Origin: Cercis canadensis
Lineage: Eukaryota; Streptophyta; Magnoliopsida; Fabales; Fabaceae
Length of the DNA: 64,000 nt
Assembly: GCA_003255065.1 (NCBI GenBank)
Contig: QAOA01003588.1
Coordinates: 1 to 64,000, forward strand
Direction: 5' to 3'
Shown here: positions 10,184-22,000 of the stretch, in pieces
Layout of the letters: the number at the start of each line of letters is the position of its first letter
How positions within the stretch are numbered: the first letter of the stretch is position 1
Made by a program: the position numbers and the translations under genes
The notes under the pieces: model-generated
What the model was told of the DNA's origin: nothing
Seen by the model: the letters and a program-made list of their open reading frames with translations, nothing else
Database searches by the model: none

Positions 10184-13100
10184 ATGGTGACGCTACTAGT
10201 GGCAACAACGACCGACCCGGCTTCAATCAACCCGGCCAATGCTCTGTTGGCGCTGCCCGGGTGGCAACCCGGACCCTCGTTCCAGGTTCAAGGAATCGCC
10301 TTTTTCGAACCCATTTTGCTATTTTTTACTGTTTCAAGTGTTCTGATTTTCTTTTCTTTGTTCGGTTAATAGGAGGATATGAAGAGCTTCGCTAATGACG
10401 GGGTAAGGGTATTGCTACATGGGAAAAGTATAGTGGTAGAAGACGATTTGGATAACAGGTGGGAGGAGGTGACTGGTGAGGTGGTTGATGAAGTCATCTT
10501 CCTCAGCAAACACACTGCCGTTTCTAACAAACCTGCACTAACTGTTCATCCAATTGGTACTATTTCGATTCTGAATTTTCATGTGCATATATGTATGGAT
10601 ATCTGTGTTACTTGTCATTTGTTGCTTTAGCTTTGGGGTTGCTTCTTGTGAAATGAAATGCTGTTGGTGGGGATGGGTCCAATGTGTGTGCAGGAGTCCC
10701 TCATTTGCGTGAAGGGGATGTTCCTCCTCAAGGTGGGAAACCTGGATGGGCAGCACTGCCGAGTCCTAGGATGGGGCCTTGGCTTAGACTGTTGAAAAAA
10801 ATTGCTCAAGCTCATAATTTGGTTCCTGAATTTGAGGTATCTCTTATTTGATTTAAATTTAAACAACCTTTTCTTTGCCTTTGCTGATGTTTATCACGTA
10901 ACAATAAATGTTGTTTTCTAATTTGTCATCCATTGCTGTGGTTATAAATCAACTGTCAAGGAAGACTGTAATTAACCCTTAAGTCTTTAATGTTCTTGTT
11001 ATATCTTAAATACTTATACTTTAGATTCAATACTCCTGTGAGGCAAATACATGGCATGTTACCTCTAGGAGGAAGATGACTCATTGTTAAATTGCATTTA
11101 CTTTGGTAAGAAATTTTGTTTCTTTAGTTTTAATGTACTTTTTCTAAGCAGAATTGTATTTCCTCAATGTAGATTACTTTAGAGGCTACTCATCATGGGC
11201 CGTTGACAAACAAGCCAACTATGTTTTTGGAGATTGGTGAGCATCTTTTCTTTCCTCTCCAATTTATTCCAGATTGATGGTTTTGATGTATCATATATTA
11301 TTACTACATTGCATGGTCCATTAGGGGTTCATTAAGTACTAAAAACTGTTGCAAGTCTCTGTATCTACCTTTATTTGGTTCTCTGAATGTCTTGCTATAG
11401 TAGCTTTTCTTAAAACCAAACATGCTATGAGTTTTTATTTGGCATTTTATCTCTCTTTTTTTATTTCTTCCTCTAATATTCATCTTTTCCCTTTTGCCCT
11501 GTTAACTTTTCTGTTTTCTTTCTGCGTGCCTATTCGATCTGCATGGAGGTTGGCATGGGTATACTGAGTTTGCTTTTTCCTCTCTGTCAGAGATTAAAGA
11601 AACTCAAACTTATAGCGAGCTGCATCTAACCATTTGTATTAAGCTTCACTATATCTCCCCTCCTGAATAGTTGGATGTGGACCACAAAATAAATGAAACA
11701 AAACATAAACCACATATGCACCTCTTGTTTTGCTATAGTTTCTGAGTCCGTGCAGTTACATCCATTTTTTGATTTACACATGAAACTATTAGCTATATTT
11801 TAACTCAGTATTTGGGGAATGACTGGTTTTCTCCTGGTATAGGTAGTACTGAAGAGTATTGGAAGAGGCAGGATGCTGCTAATGTTATGGCTCAGGTTGA
11901 GTGGATTTCCATGCTTCTTCATGATGTGTGCATCTGTATATGAGATATAGTTGCATGGATAACATATTTTTCTAAACTTCATCCTTACAAAAGCATTACA
12001 GGCACCTGTGAAGTAATATTTTTTTTTTTCTTTACTGAATTGATGCTGTTGGGATGCTTGCAGTTAGTCTGGGAAGGACTTGGACTTGGAGGAGGGACAG
12101 ATGTAGGAAACTGGAGCAGGTAGAAGGATTAGGCTAAATAATATTTGGTTGCTTTATGTTATTTCTCACGTAGCTTCAATACAAGGCTTGAATGATCTGT
12201 TTATTTGTTGAACGAGAATGTAGTAATGCTTTTTAGCACAATTGTTTTGTATTTGCTATTAATAGCTCAATCATGAGGTCTTCCCGTCATGCAGATGTCA
12301 TAATGGGTGGCAATACATTTAGTCTCTTTTGCTAGATGATAAATATGCTTAATCTGTGGTCATCCGCTTTTCAGACTTTAGCATTTCATTTGACATGCTT
12401 TAAATGGTTCCCATTTTGTTTCTTTAATTTCACCCCTTCTCTATAAACTACTTTATCAGAAACTTTACTTCATCATGTTATTCCTTGATGTTATAATAGC
12501 TTCCTCCTACTTGGTGAAGTTTTCTGGCCTGAATCTGATACTCGTGCTCTCTAGGGAGAATGTTAAGAAGAGAGTCCTTCTTGGGATAGGCGGTGGACAT
12601 TATGCACCTCGGCATATGGATGTAGTCCAGTAAGTATTCATTGACTGTGAATTACCATATTTTTCTAATTGAATTTGCTGATAGTGTCAAAGAAATTCTA
12701 CAACCTCAAAATGGTTAAATTCAAATGAGTGGAAAACCATCTTCTCTCAACCTTCTGAACTTTTTAATCTTCATTACTTTGGGTATTTGATGCACTTTTT
12801 GACTTTGAGCAAAGCAGATTAAAGCACTTTTGAAGCACCATGTAAAGATTACAGTGACTGAGTTTATGAAAGAGCTTCTGTAACCTAGATTACCTTAAAT
12901 TACTTAAAACTGCAATCAAACACCCATAATTATCAAAGCACTGTAGATGTGTACAAGTTATTTCAAGTCTAACCTCATGCTGTGCAGTAACCTGAGGGTC
13001 ACTTTGGAAGTGGAAATCAAAACGTTTGAGATTCATTGCTTCTTTTCATAAAAGTAATTTTGCTTAAATGCTATATGCATATACGTACTTTGTCCTTGCA

Positions 13101-14189
13101 ATTCTAGGAAAGACAATGTTTGGGTGGGTCACCTACTTTCTGGATATTCCTTGCCAATGGAAGATCCAAACCAATCAAAGGTGGAAACAAATGTGAAGGA
13201 GATAGGTGGGACTTGGAGAGAGTCTATAAAAGCTGCATATGAGGCCACTAGATCTGCTTTTCCCGGTGGAGAAATTCTCGCACATCTTGACCACAAGTAA
13301 GCTTACTGAATATAATTATTCTGCTGTTTCTGGCTATCTGCTTGTGAAGCATTATATATATTTTAGCAATATCATGCATAAGTGCTAAACAATTCTTAAA
13401 AAAAATCTGCAAAGTATAAGTCTTGAAGAATTTATTGTCTGAAATTTGATGTGGTGGTAGAGATTTCTGTCAGCTAGGCCTCTGTTGTTTATGTTTTCTA
13501 CTTTCTTCATCACTGCCTCTCTCTTGCAGTTCTCCAGCTCTAATCTATATTATAATATTAAAAGTTGGGTATACATTCTGTTTCTGATGTTATACACTAT
13601 GTATACTGATAGAATAAAACATTAGAACCACCCATTGGTAACATTTAAGAAAATGCTTTATATTAATCAATACAGCTTAATTGGAAAAAAAAAAATAGAT
13701 AACTTAATGAGTTTTTTTTTTTTTTCTCTGAGCTTAATTCTAAACTATATTCACTTTGTCTTTTGAAAATTCACAAAAACAATATATTTGGACTTGAAAC
13801 AATAATTATAGTCATGTAAGTTTTCAAATATTGAAAGATGTAAAGAAAATATGCACATTCTTACATGTGTAAATATTTATGAGTTCAGTTAATATTTTTA
13901 TGGATGATATATAGGAGATTGAAATTTTTAATTTGCACCAAAAAAGATTAAAAATTTTAACCTATTGTGACCACTCTTTGTTTTCGCTGTAACTTACATT
14001 CCAAGTAGGTCATCTTGATCATGACCTTGATGATAGGCCTTAGTGCTTTTCATTGTCAGTCAAGTAGCTATTGGTTAGCCTAAACTGCTGCTTTGTTGCA
14101 GGAGTTTTAAGGGCTGGCAGAAGAATGCCATAACCGTATTCCTCACTGATCAGAGCATTAAGATCGGCAAGCCAAATGACTTCTATTGA
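10184..14189 (+). CDS. GEK1: GEK1-type D-aminoacyl-tRNA deacylase (DTD2)
   Basis: Nine exons: 10184-10285, 10373-10556, 10694-10836, 11173-11236, 11843-11895, 12064-12119, 12555-12629, 13108-13296 and 14102-14189. They total 954 nt, 317 residues, the length I recall for Arabidopsis GEK1. The enzyme hydrolyses D-amino acids mis-charged on tRNA. Plant mutants are known to be hypersensitive to ethanol or acetaldehyde, consistent with clearing aldehyde-modified D-aminoacyl-tRNAs. Diagnostic stretches are MVTLLVATTTDPASI at the N-terminus, HTAVSNKPALTVHPIG, EATHHGPLTNKPTMF, and the glycine/histidine motif GIGGGHYAPRH at about residues 211-221. The C-terminus is LDHKSFKGWQKNA. All introns are GT-AG. 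The start is the conserved N-terminus of the family. No organelle signal is obvious. It has no close neighbour on its strand, but TRAX diverges from it, as in Arabidopsis (from memory). Confidence 0.96.
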
Positions 14190-15541
14190 CTTTGAAGGAT
14201 GGTATTGTGAACAAACATTGTTTCTGCAGAGTGCAGATGGAGACGCGCTGAAGATTTTGGTTGATCAGTGGACTAGCAATATCATTTAGTTCCCTTGCAA
14301 TATTCAATTGATAAGTGAAACAGGAGAGAAATTGATCTATATATGAAAGATTGGGGAAATCCTGGCACTTTTGTCATGTCCCTAAGTTTGTATTTATGGA
14401 TGGTTCTCCCCTGGACTGATGATAGTTGTGAAATAGATGTAGTATAAATTTACATTACCTTGGCAATATTGGGGTTCAAAGAAATCAATTCAATATGATT
14501 AGTGCCATTATTACCTATATTCATGATTTACTTGAAGTGTTTGTTCTCATTGTGCATGTTGAAAATCAATAAAGATGCATTTAATGATTGGGAAAATGGA
14601 GAGAGAAATGTTGAACCCATCACTCAATTCCTCACCAAAGCTCACCACTCTCTATGGATTCATTTTTAACTTGTAGGAATCTTCTTCAGAGCCGTGGCAA
14701 GGTTGAAAGGATCCATTTCCTGGGCTGAGTGGTGTTGGTCTTCAATTTCATAATGACAAAGACTGGGGCGAGTTTGGTTTTTTGATGTAGGCCCTAGAAT
14801 CTAGTTGGGGCCCAACGTGATTATTTTTAGCTTATGTCATGTTTGGCCCTAAACGTGATTCTCACGCATTGCAATTGGGAACTAGACACACTCACCGAAG
14901 TGAACTCAAAATCGTTACCTCTGAAAATGTTGGAAGAGGGCTTCTAACATAACATTATCAAACTTGAGCTGATTCTGTCTTCACAAGGCCACTGCTTATG
15001 GAAACACCCAAATCACGTGCCTCCAAAAAATGATGCGTGAATATATCATATAGAAAAAAAATAATATGCTTGATAGGCTTACATGTTACACCTCTACAAG
15101 ACTAAACATGAAAAAATGACTTATCATAGAAATAAGGAGCCAAAGCCAGTCTTCCACTAGAAGCTTCTACAAGGTGGTCACAGCTCATTGTTTGCATAGT
15201 TTCCAACATTATTTTGAAAGCCAAAATTAGGGCTCATGACTTGGCTAAATTTCCGATTTTGTCCAAATAAAGAGAGCCAAAAAAATAATTAATATATACA
15301 CTGCATGTGTGATTATGGAAGCAAGAGCGAAAAGGACAAATACATAAATTAGATAGCACAAATAAATAATTCACAATCCTATTATGTACATAGAAAAGGT
15401 TTAATTTAGTGTTAGTTCTACAATGCACAATATTATATTTGTTTATTGGGGAGTAATAGGTCTTCAAGCATGACTGAGCCTTGGTGGACTGAGAGGTGAA
15501 CGAACAAGGTCTTTGGGATGACCTTTGAGGAAGCAAATGGG
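14190..15541. other. GEK1 3' flank and intergenic DNA
   Basis: The first few hundred bases are probably the GEK1 3' UTR. The rest shows no protein-like frame. The final nine bases, 15533-15541, are the left target-site copy of the foldback element that follows. Confidence 0.5.
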
Positions 15542-16847
15542 GGCAATTGTACGAAAATAATACACTTTTATAAAGTAATTACGAAAATGGGGTAATTTTG
15601 ATAGTATTTACATAAAATGGGTAGTTTTCAATATTTTAATAATTTCGGAGTCAGAGGTAAACACGCTTTACAGAGATGAAGCGTTAATAACTTAAACACA
15701 CTTTAGAGAAGGGGAACACGCTTTAGAGCTCTGGTCAAAGATATGAGACTCCGTGAAGGGACACACTTTATAGATAAAGCGTGTTCCAAAGGAATACGCT
15801 TTAGAGATAAAGTGTGTAAAGCGTGTTTCAAAGGAACGCGCTTTATCTCCAAAGCGTGTCCCCCTTCACGCTTTCACCCCATTAAACCCTAAACCTTAAA
15901 TTCTAAACCCTAAACTACAACCCAAAACCTCAAACCCTAACCCTAAATCCCAAAGTCCTAACCCCAACCTCAAAACCCCAAAGTCCTAACCATAACCCCA
16001 AAACCCTAAACTCCAAACGCCAAACCCAAAATCCTAACCCCAACCCAAAACCCCAAAGTCTTAACCACAATTCCAAAATCTTAAATTCTAAACCCTAAAC
16101 CCTAACCTAACCCAAATCCCAAAGTCCTAACCCCAACCCCAAAACCTGAAAGTCCTAACCACAACTCCAAATCCTAAACCCTAAACCCAAACCCCAAAGT
16201 CATAACATCAACCCCGAAACCCAAAAGTCTTAACCCCAACCCAAAAATCCTAAAGTTTGGGGTTTAGGGTTTTAAAGTTAGGGTTAGGACTTTTGGGTTT
16301 TGGGATTGGGGTTATGACTTTAGGGTTTGAGATTTGGGGTTTAGGATTTGGGTTTAGGGTTAGGATTAGGATTTGGGGTTTGGGTTAGGGTTTAGAGTTT
16401 AGGATTTGGACTTTGGGGTTTTGGGGTTAAGTTTAGGATTTAGGGTTTGGAGTTTAGGATTTTGCGGTTATGGTTAGGACTTTGGGGTTGGGGTTAGAAC
16501 TTTGGGATTTAGGGTTTGGGTTAGGGTTTTGGATTTTGACGTTGTGGTTTAGGGTTTAGGAGTGTGAAAACTTGAAGGAGAACACGCTTTAGAAATAAAG
16601 CGTGTTCACATTTTATCTATAAAGCGTGTTCCTTCACAGAGTCCCATATCTTTGACCCGAGCTCTAAAACGTGTTCCCCTTCTCTAAAGCGTGTTCAAGT
16701 TATTAACACTTCATCTCTGTAAAGCGTGTTCACCTCTAACTCTGAAATTATTAAAATATTAAAAACTACCCTTTTTATGTAAATACTATTAGAACTACCT
16801 CATTTTCGTAATTACTTTATAAAAGTGTATATTTCCATGCAATTGCC
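15542..16847. mobile_element. Foldback, Mutator-like non-autonomous element with 9-bp TSD
   Basis: A 1306-bp inverted-repeat element. Its ends start GGCAATTG and finish CAATTGCC. It is flanked by a perfect 9-bp direct repeat, GCAAATGGG, at 15533-15541 and 16848-16856. A 9-bp duplication is the hallmark of Mutator-like transposition. The outer arms (about 15542-15870 and 16565-16847) pair along roughly 280-300 bp, including ATAAAGTAATTACGAAAATG near both ends. Each arm contains shorter palindromes built from AACACGCTTTA and TAAAGCGTGTT. The interior is degenerate telomere-like DNA. There is no transposase frame, so it needs a helper in trans. The perfect TSD with imperfect arms suggests fairly recent movement of an already diverged foldback. 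Confidence 0.85.
15880..16560. repeat. Degenerate telomere-type repeats in inverted orientation
   Basis: The left half (about 15880-16255) is dense in CCCTAAA-like units such as AACCCTAAACCCTAA with CCCAAA and TCCTAA variants. The right half (about 16256-16560) is dense in the complement (TTTAGGG, GGGTTAGG). Orientation flips at about 16253-16258. The array is wholly inside the foldback element, so it is part of the transposon cargo or arms and not a chromosomal telomere. Confidence 0.85.
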
Positions 16848-16856
16848 GCAAATGGG

Positions 16857-18201
16857 GCTCTTAGATGGAGGCTGTGTGGCTTGTATATGGTGTGCTAGTG
16901 GGGGTGCTGAGCACATGGTAGTTTATGGTGGCCTGAAGTGACTTTATGGAAGTTTTGAGGGTGGCTTTGAGTGTTTGGGTTGAGATTCTTACTCAAGTAG
17001 GACTTTATGGTTTTGCAAGATATTTTTTTAAGGTGTGGGGGCTCTGGGGTTTATATAGGCTTCATGGCAATGGACCTTCTAGGCTGAGTTGGCCATCGTT
17101 TTCAGAGACTCAGACAACTAATCCTGCCTGCGCATGTGTGCGCGTTGGGGGGACAGGCTCTGCACCTCTGCGCCTTCTTGTAGTCCAGCAGGCAGGGGTT
17201 TGCGCTTGAGGTAATGGGTTGGAGGAGATTTCACAGAGGCGTTCGTTAGTACAGAGGATGGTACAGGTGGGCTGGTACAAAGGATAAAATCTGAAATAAA
17301 GAAAAAAGAGAAAGGACGGTGACATGGCTGGTTCAGGAAACTTCCATTTACGCTTCTATGCATGCAGCTCTCTTACTCGGGTCATCATAGAGGACCTCCC
17401 AGGGAGGTCTGTACCTTGTCTCAAAGCCTTCCAATCCACAAGACACATAGTTCCCACTTTGCTTCTTGGGCGTTGTCCTCGCCCAAGGCTTCTGTGTAGA
17501 GACGCGATTATCCTCTTCTTTAGCCAGCTAAATCCTTGAAGGGTTCCCGCTCAGATGGAAGATCTTCCCAAGGGAACCTGTGCAAATTCACGTAGAAACA
17601 CGGAGTATTATAGAAGAATATTTGTATATATTTCATTACTCCTCTTCTGCAAGTGGGTTGAGGCAGTTGACATTATTAATTTTTGTGAGAATGAGGGAAG
17701 CAAAAATCCAAACCTAAAGCAGACTAAAAATAGGAATCAATTATTAAGAATGGAGCATATCTAGAATGTTCTCTGGCAAACAGGGATCCTTTCACAAAAG
17801 GGTCATTGTTGTTCCAATTGTCAATTGTAAGAGATTTAAATAAGGTGAGACCCAAGAAAATAACTGAGTGAAAGGAACAAGTTTGTCGTCATAGTAGACA
17901 AATTCCCAGAGGCAAAACTTGTAATGGGGTCGGCTTCTTTCTTGTTGGATACTCTTGTCGTTTTTTTATGTACTTTAATGTTTTTGTTTCAATTCAAGCA
18001 ACCAATTTGCCATATTTGAGGGACTACCATTTTCTTTTTTCCCTCTTGTCTTCAACGGGTTGGAGAATAGCTGGGACAGAATTAAAGGAGGACCAGTTTT
18101 GCTTTACTATCACCATTTTGAATTTCTCAAGTTGTAAATAATTGGAGAACAAACTTTTTTGCCTTTACTTCAAAAAGTGTGACAAGACATCAATACTTGA
18201 A
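16857..18201. other. Intergenic, no gene identified
   Basis: This stretch is less AT-rich than its surroundings (notably 17040-17560) and contains short open frames on both strands. None shows recognisable motifs or codon bias I would trust. It may be a decayed repeat or a non-coding transcript region. Confidence 0.4.
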
Positions 18202-19099
18202 TATTTAGGGGCTGTTTGCTTTAGAAAATATTTTCTTATTTTCATTTCCTAAAATACATTTCTGTTTTCTTGTTTTCACTTTTAAGAAATATGTTTAGTT
18301 TTTGAAATTGAAAATTGTTTTCGATTTCTATTTTCAATGGACATTAACACGTCACCCACTTCCTTTCCTCCCTTACTCCTTCCTCTACCTCTCTTACTCG
18401 GATTAAAGACCATCAACCAGTTTGGTCTGGACTTTAATCCTTTCCTAAGGAAGCAAAGCTAAAGTAATCCTCAGCATCCTCCTTTTCTGGGTCCTTTTCA
18501 GCTTAGATGATTTCAGTTATGCTGGACCCACCACGCCTTTAGTGCGAGGTTAAGTAGGCGCCACCAGCATTACGCCCCTTTTGTCCTCAATCACAGCCGT
18601 CTCGTCTACATCGGCAGAGTCTGATCGATGGGAGTCCACTAGGGGGCACCATTCTTATTGGCCAAGGCAGAGGGATTTCCCAGCAGAGAGGGCATTGACA
18701 TATAAAGAATATTCCTTCATGTTTTAATTTGCTTGTTTATCTATCTTCTTTCTTCCAGTTGGAGACTTGAAGCCTTTGATCAGCAACTATGAGTGGAGTT
18801 ACTTTTCCATTACTACTTTTCTTCATGGTTGCAATGGTGTCGGAGGAAGAGAACCAGAGAGAATGAGAAAGAGAAAGGGCGAGTGTTTGTCGAAAAAAAA
18901 AGAAGAAATTAGTAGAATTGTAAAATTACCACCAATCATAAGTGAAAACACTAAAAACTTCTTTTTGACATTTTTAGTTTACAATATATTTTTTGAAAAC
19001 ATTTCTTATTTATTGAACCAAATATGTTTTCGGATTTGATTTCTGTTTTCACTGGAAATGGAAATAGAAAATGACTAAAACAAACAGGCCCTTATTTAG
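18202..19099. mobile_element. hAT-like non-autonomous DNA transposon
   Basis: The ends are inverted: GGGCTGTTTG at 18209 and CAAACAGGCCCT ending at 19092. They are flanked by TATTTAG at 18202-18208 and 19093-19099, which matches 7 bp of an 8-bp hAT target duplication. Subterminal DNA on both sides is T/A-rich with repeated TTTTC or GAAAA runs. The interior (18350-18760) is GC-richer and has no transposase. It appears to be a deletion derivative of a hAT element. Confidence 0.65.
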
Positions 19100-22000
19100 T
19101 TGTAGAATCTAGAATTGTTGAACAGCTATCAAACGATTGGTAGTGCAACGCATAATCAACTATTTAACACAGAAAAATTAAACTCGTGAAGAGAGAGAAG
19201 AAAAACAAAAATAGAAAAAGAAAAAGCAGCAAAAAGAAGATAGTGAGTACAATGACTATAAACAGACTTATTCACAAAAAAAAAAAAAGTTTTCTTTTAG
19301 GTTTATATAGTGATTTTAATTTTTTACTAAATTTTTTTTTTATTGGAAACGTAATTTATTTCCTTTCATAATCACATTTTACTCATTTTCAATGAGATTT
19401 AAACATAGAAACTTGATGACAGAGTACAAGAAATTTAAATAGACTTGTCTACATTCCAATAGCATTCATATACAATCAAGTGTCCTAGTATGAGTTAAAA
19501 TAATTAGTTGATATTAAATTATATAAACAGTGCGATACAGAAAAATATACAATCTCAGATGGAGGAAGGAGGAGGAAATTACATGAAACGTTTAACATAT
19601 CACATATTTTTCAAGGTTTGGTTGGAACCATCTAATAAGTGGTCCATGATTTTTCACTGTAATTTATAGTCTGCAATTCCCTAGCTTTCTTTCCCTTCAA
19701 GTGATGTCATTTAATTTGTCCTCTAATTTAAATGTCAACGATCAAAGAGGGTAAAATATGGAGAAATTTTTTTAAAGCGTTTACTTGGTATAAAAGAAAT
19801 GTTATCCTAGAGAAAAGTCTTCAAGAGAAGGCTCTTGATTCTCTTGAATCTTGTTATTGTTATGAAATATGAATTATATTATACTTTGTTAATCTGTGGA
19901 ACTCTTGTAAAGTCCAAATTCCCAATTCCTCCTAGCTAGCCAACGTGATAGTAGGATAATTGCTTAATGGTGTAATGATTCAGCTACTTATTGAGATTTC
20001 AGAAAAGAAAAGAAAAGAAAAGATTTTTTTTTTCCCTCTTTGGATGCAATAAAATATGATGAAAATTTAATTGGCTTTCTCTTTTTTAAAATAAAAAACA
20101 ATATTTTACATTTCAAATTCATATATATTTATAATTAATATAGAAACAACAATACTAAATTTCAAAGTTAGAAAAAATAATAATATTAAGAACGAACTCT
20201 CAAAATTAGTAGGATACTTTTTCTAACTTTAAATTTTGGGTACATAACTAGCTTGAGGTCTTCTAACAAGATTTAATTAGTTGGTCTTAATTAATTGTGT
20301 TCATTATAATACAAAATAATAATTGTATTCATTAGAATTATATACATAGCAATAATTTTAGTGGGAATCTATGCATCAAATATGCAAATAATAAATTTTT
20401 CCTATTTCTTGTTTTTCTTTTTCTTCTAAAATCAGCACTCCTGATTAAGAAATGATTTGCTTTCAATTTGAGAAACATGTAATGATCTAAATTCTGAAAG
20501 TTATAGAGTTAGAGATATCATCCCATCAAACCGAAATATTCCGACCCTTTTTCGGATTTTACAATCATTAGTGCTTCCATTTTCTTTGAGTAAATCCCCA
20601 TTATTAGAATAATTTATAGTACAAATCCTCTCCATTAATTAACACTAGCTCACATGATTTGATTTGATTTGATTAAATTCGAGTTATATAATAAAATAAA
20701 ATAAAATAAACTTAATTAAGTTTAAATTATACTAATTATATATGTTAATATGAAACAGTGTCAATTTAATTAAAATGACATCCACCAGCTGAAGTGAAAT
20801 GTTATCGTGTTACCAATGCCTATTTATAATGGAAAATGTCAGCAAGTTTCTGCTTTATCATGCCAACAGCATTGCAAGAGTTTTTCTCGTGCTTTCTTTT
20901 AAATAATCACACCAATGCATACACACCATACAATTGAATGGATCTGTGTTAATATTATTAAAATTCAAGTTTAATAATTAAACTCGAACGACAGATAGAC
21001 ATGGGATTTCTTTTCAACCACAAGACCATAATTACAATCATTGACATTCTTAAAGGTACAATAACTACCCATAATAATTACACATGCATATCAAAGTGTT
21101 CATTCACATAAAGTTATAATTGTGAGTATTTCAACAATGAATCTCTTAGAGCAGGGATGACTCGCCCTAAATATAATATATTTATCTCTATCTAAATGTT
21201 GGAGTTAGGCCTTAATATTTGGGTTATAAAAAAAAAAAATTTACACATGCATAATTCTAACAATAAATATATATAGGTTTCAGTAAAATATATATAACAT
21301 ATCAAATATATACCTTAAACATATGCAAAGCAATGTTAGGTCATTTTAGATACCATAAATGTAATGGTTGGAATTTGGTGATGTATGAGTGGTGTTATGA
21401 GTAAGAGAGAGCAAATTGCTAGGTCCCTTTGAAGTTTAGTTTAGTTTAAGGCAGGCATGGAAAATAGCTTACCTCATTTAGCAACCACAAGGTGCACCTA
21501 ACTCATAACTACTCCTCCTTTGTGGCTCACGCAATTGTTGTGCTTCACATTTTCAACCACAATAATTTAATTACGCATGAGCTGCTATATATTCTCTTTA
21601 GTCAACTTCAAACTCTCCAAGGCCATTCAATTACTCACTTCTTTTCTCGTCTTTTTGTGTGCTTTAAGATGTAATTGTAACCCTATTTGCACATATTTTT
21701 TTGGTACATTAACGAGCTAGGTATATGACACTTAGGCCAGAAACATGTAAAAAAACAGGGAGAGAATTCTCTCAGTAAAAGAGATATGGCATTCATATAA
21801 TAAGAAGCTTTAAATGAAATAGGATTGGAACATTATGTAAATGATAGAGAGTCGTTATTTTTACATCTTATTTTGTTAATGTCATATCTTATTTAATATT
21901 TAAATATGATATAGACTAAATTATCCTTAATTAATATGGAATTTTTCTATATTAAATGAGAGTTTTTACAATTAACTAAAATTTTTCTATATTAAATAAG

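Noticed and set aside
15880-16560. A real interstitial telomere or chromosome-fusion scar
   Set aside because: The repeats are degenerate and wholly contained in a transposon-like element with a 9-bp target duplication.
15542-16847. CRISPR-like or satellite array
   Set aside because: Eukaryotic context, no regular spacer structure; the repeats are explained by the foldback arms.
17118-17539. Short GC-richer open frames on both strands as genes
   Set aside because: Several overlapping frames of 60-90 codons without motifs; none stands out, and no splice-consistent extension was found.
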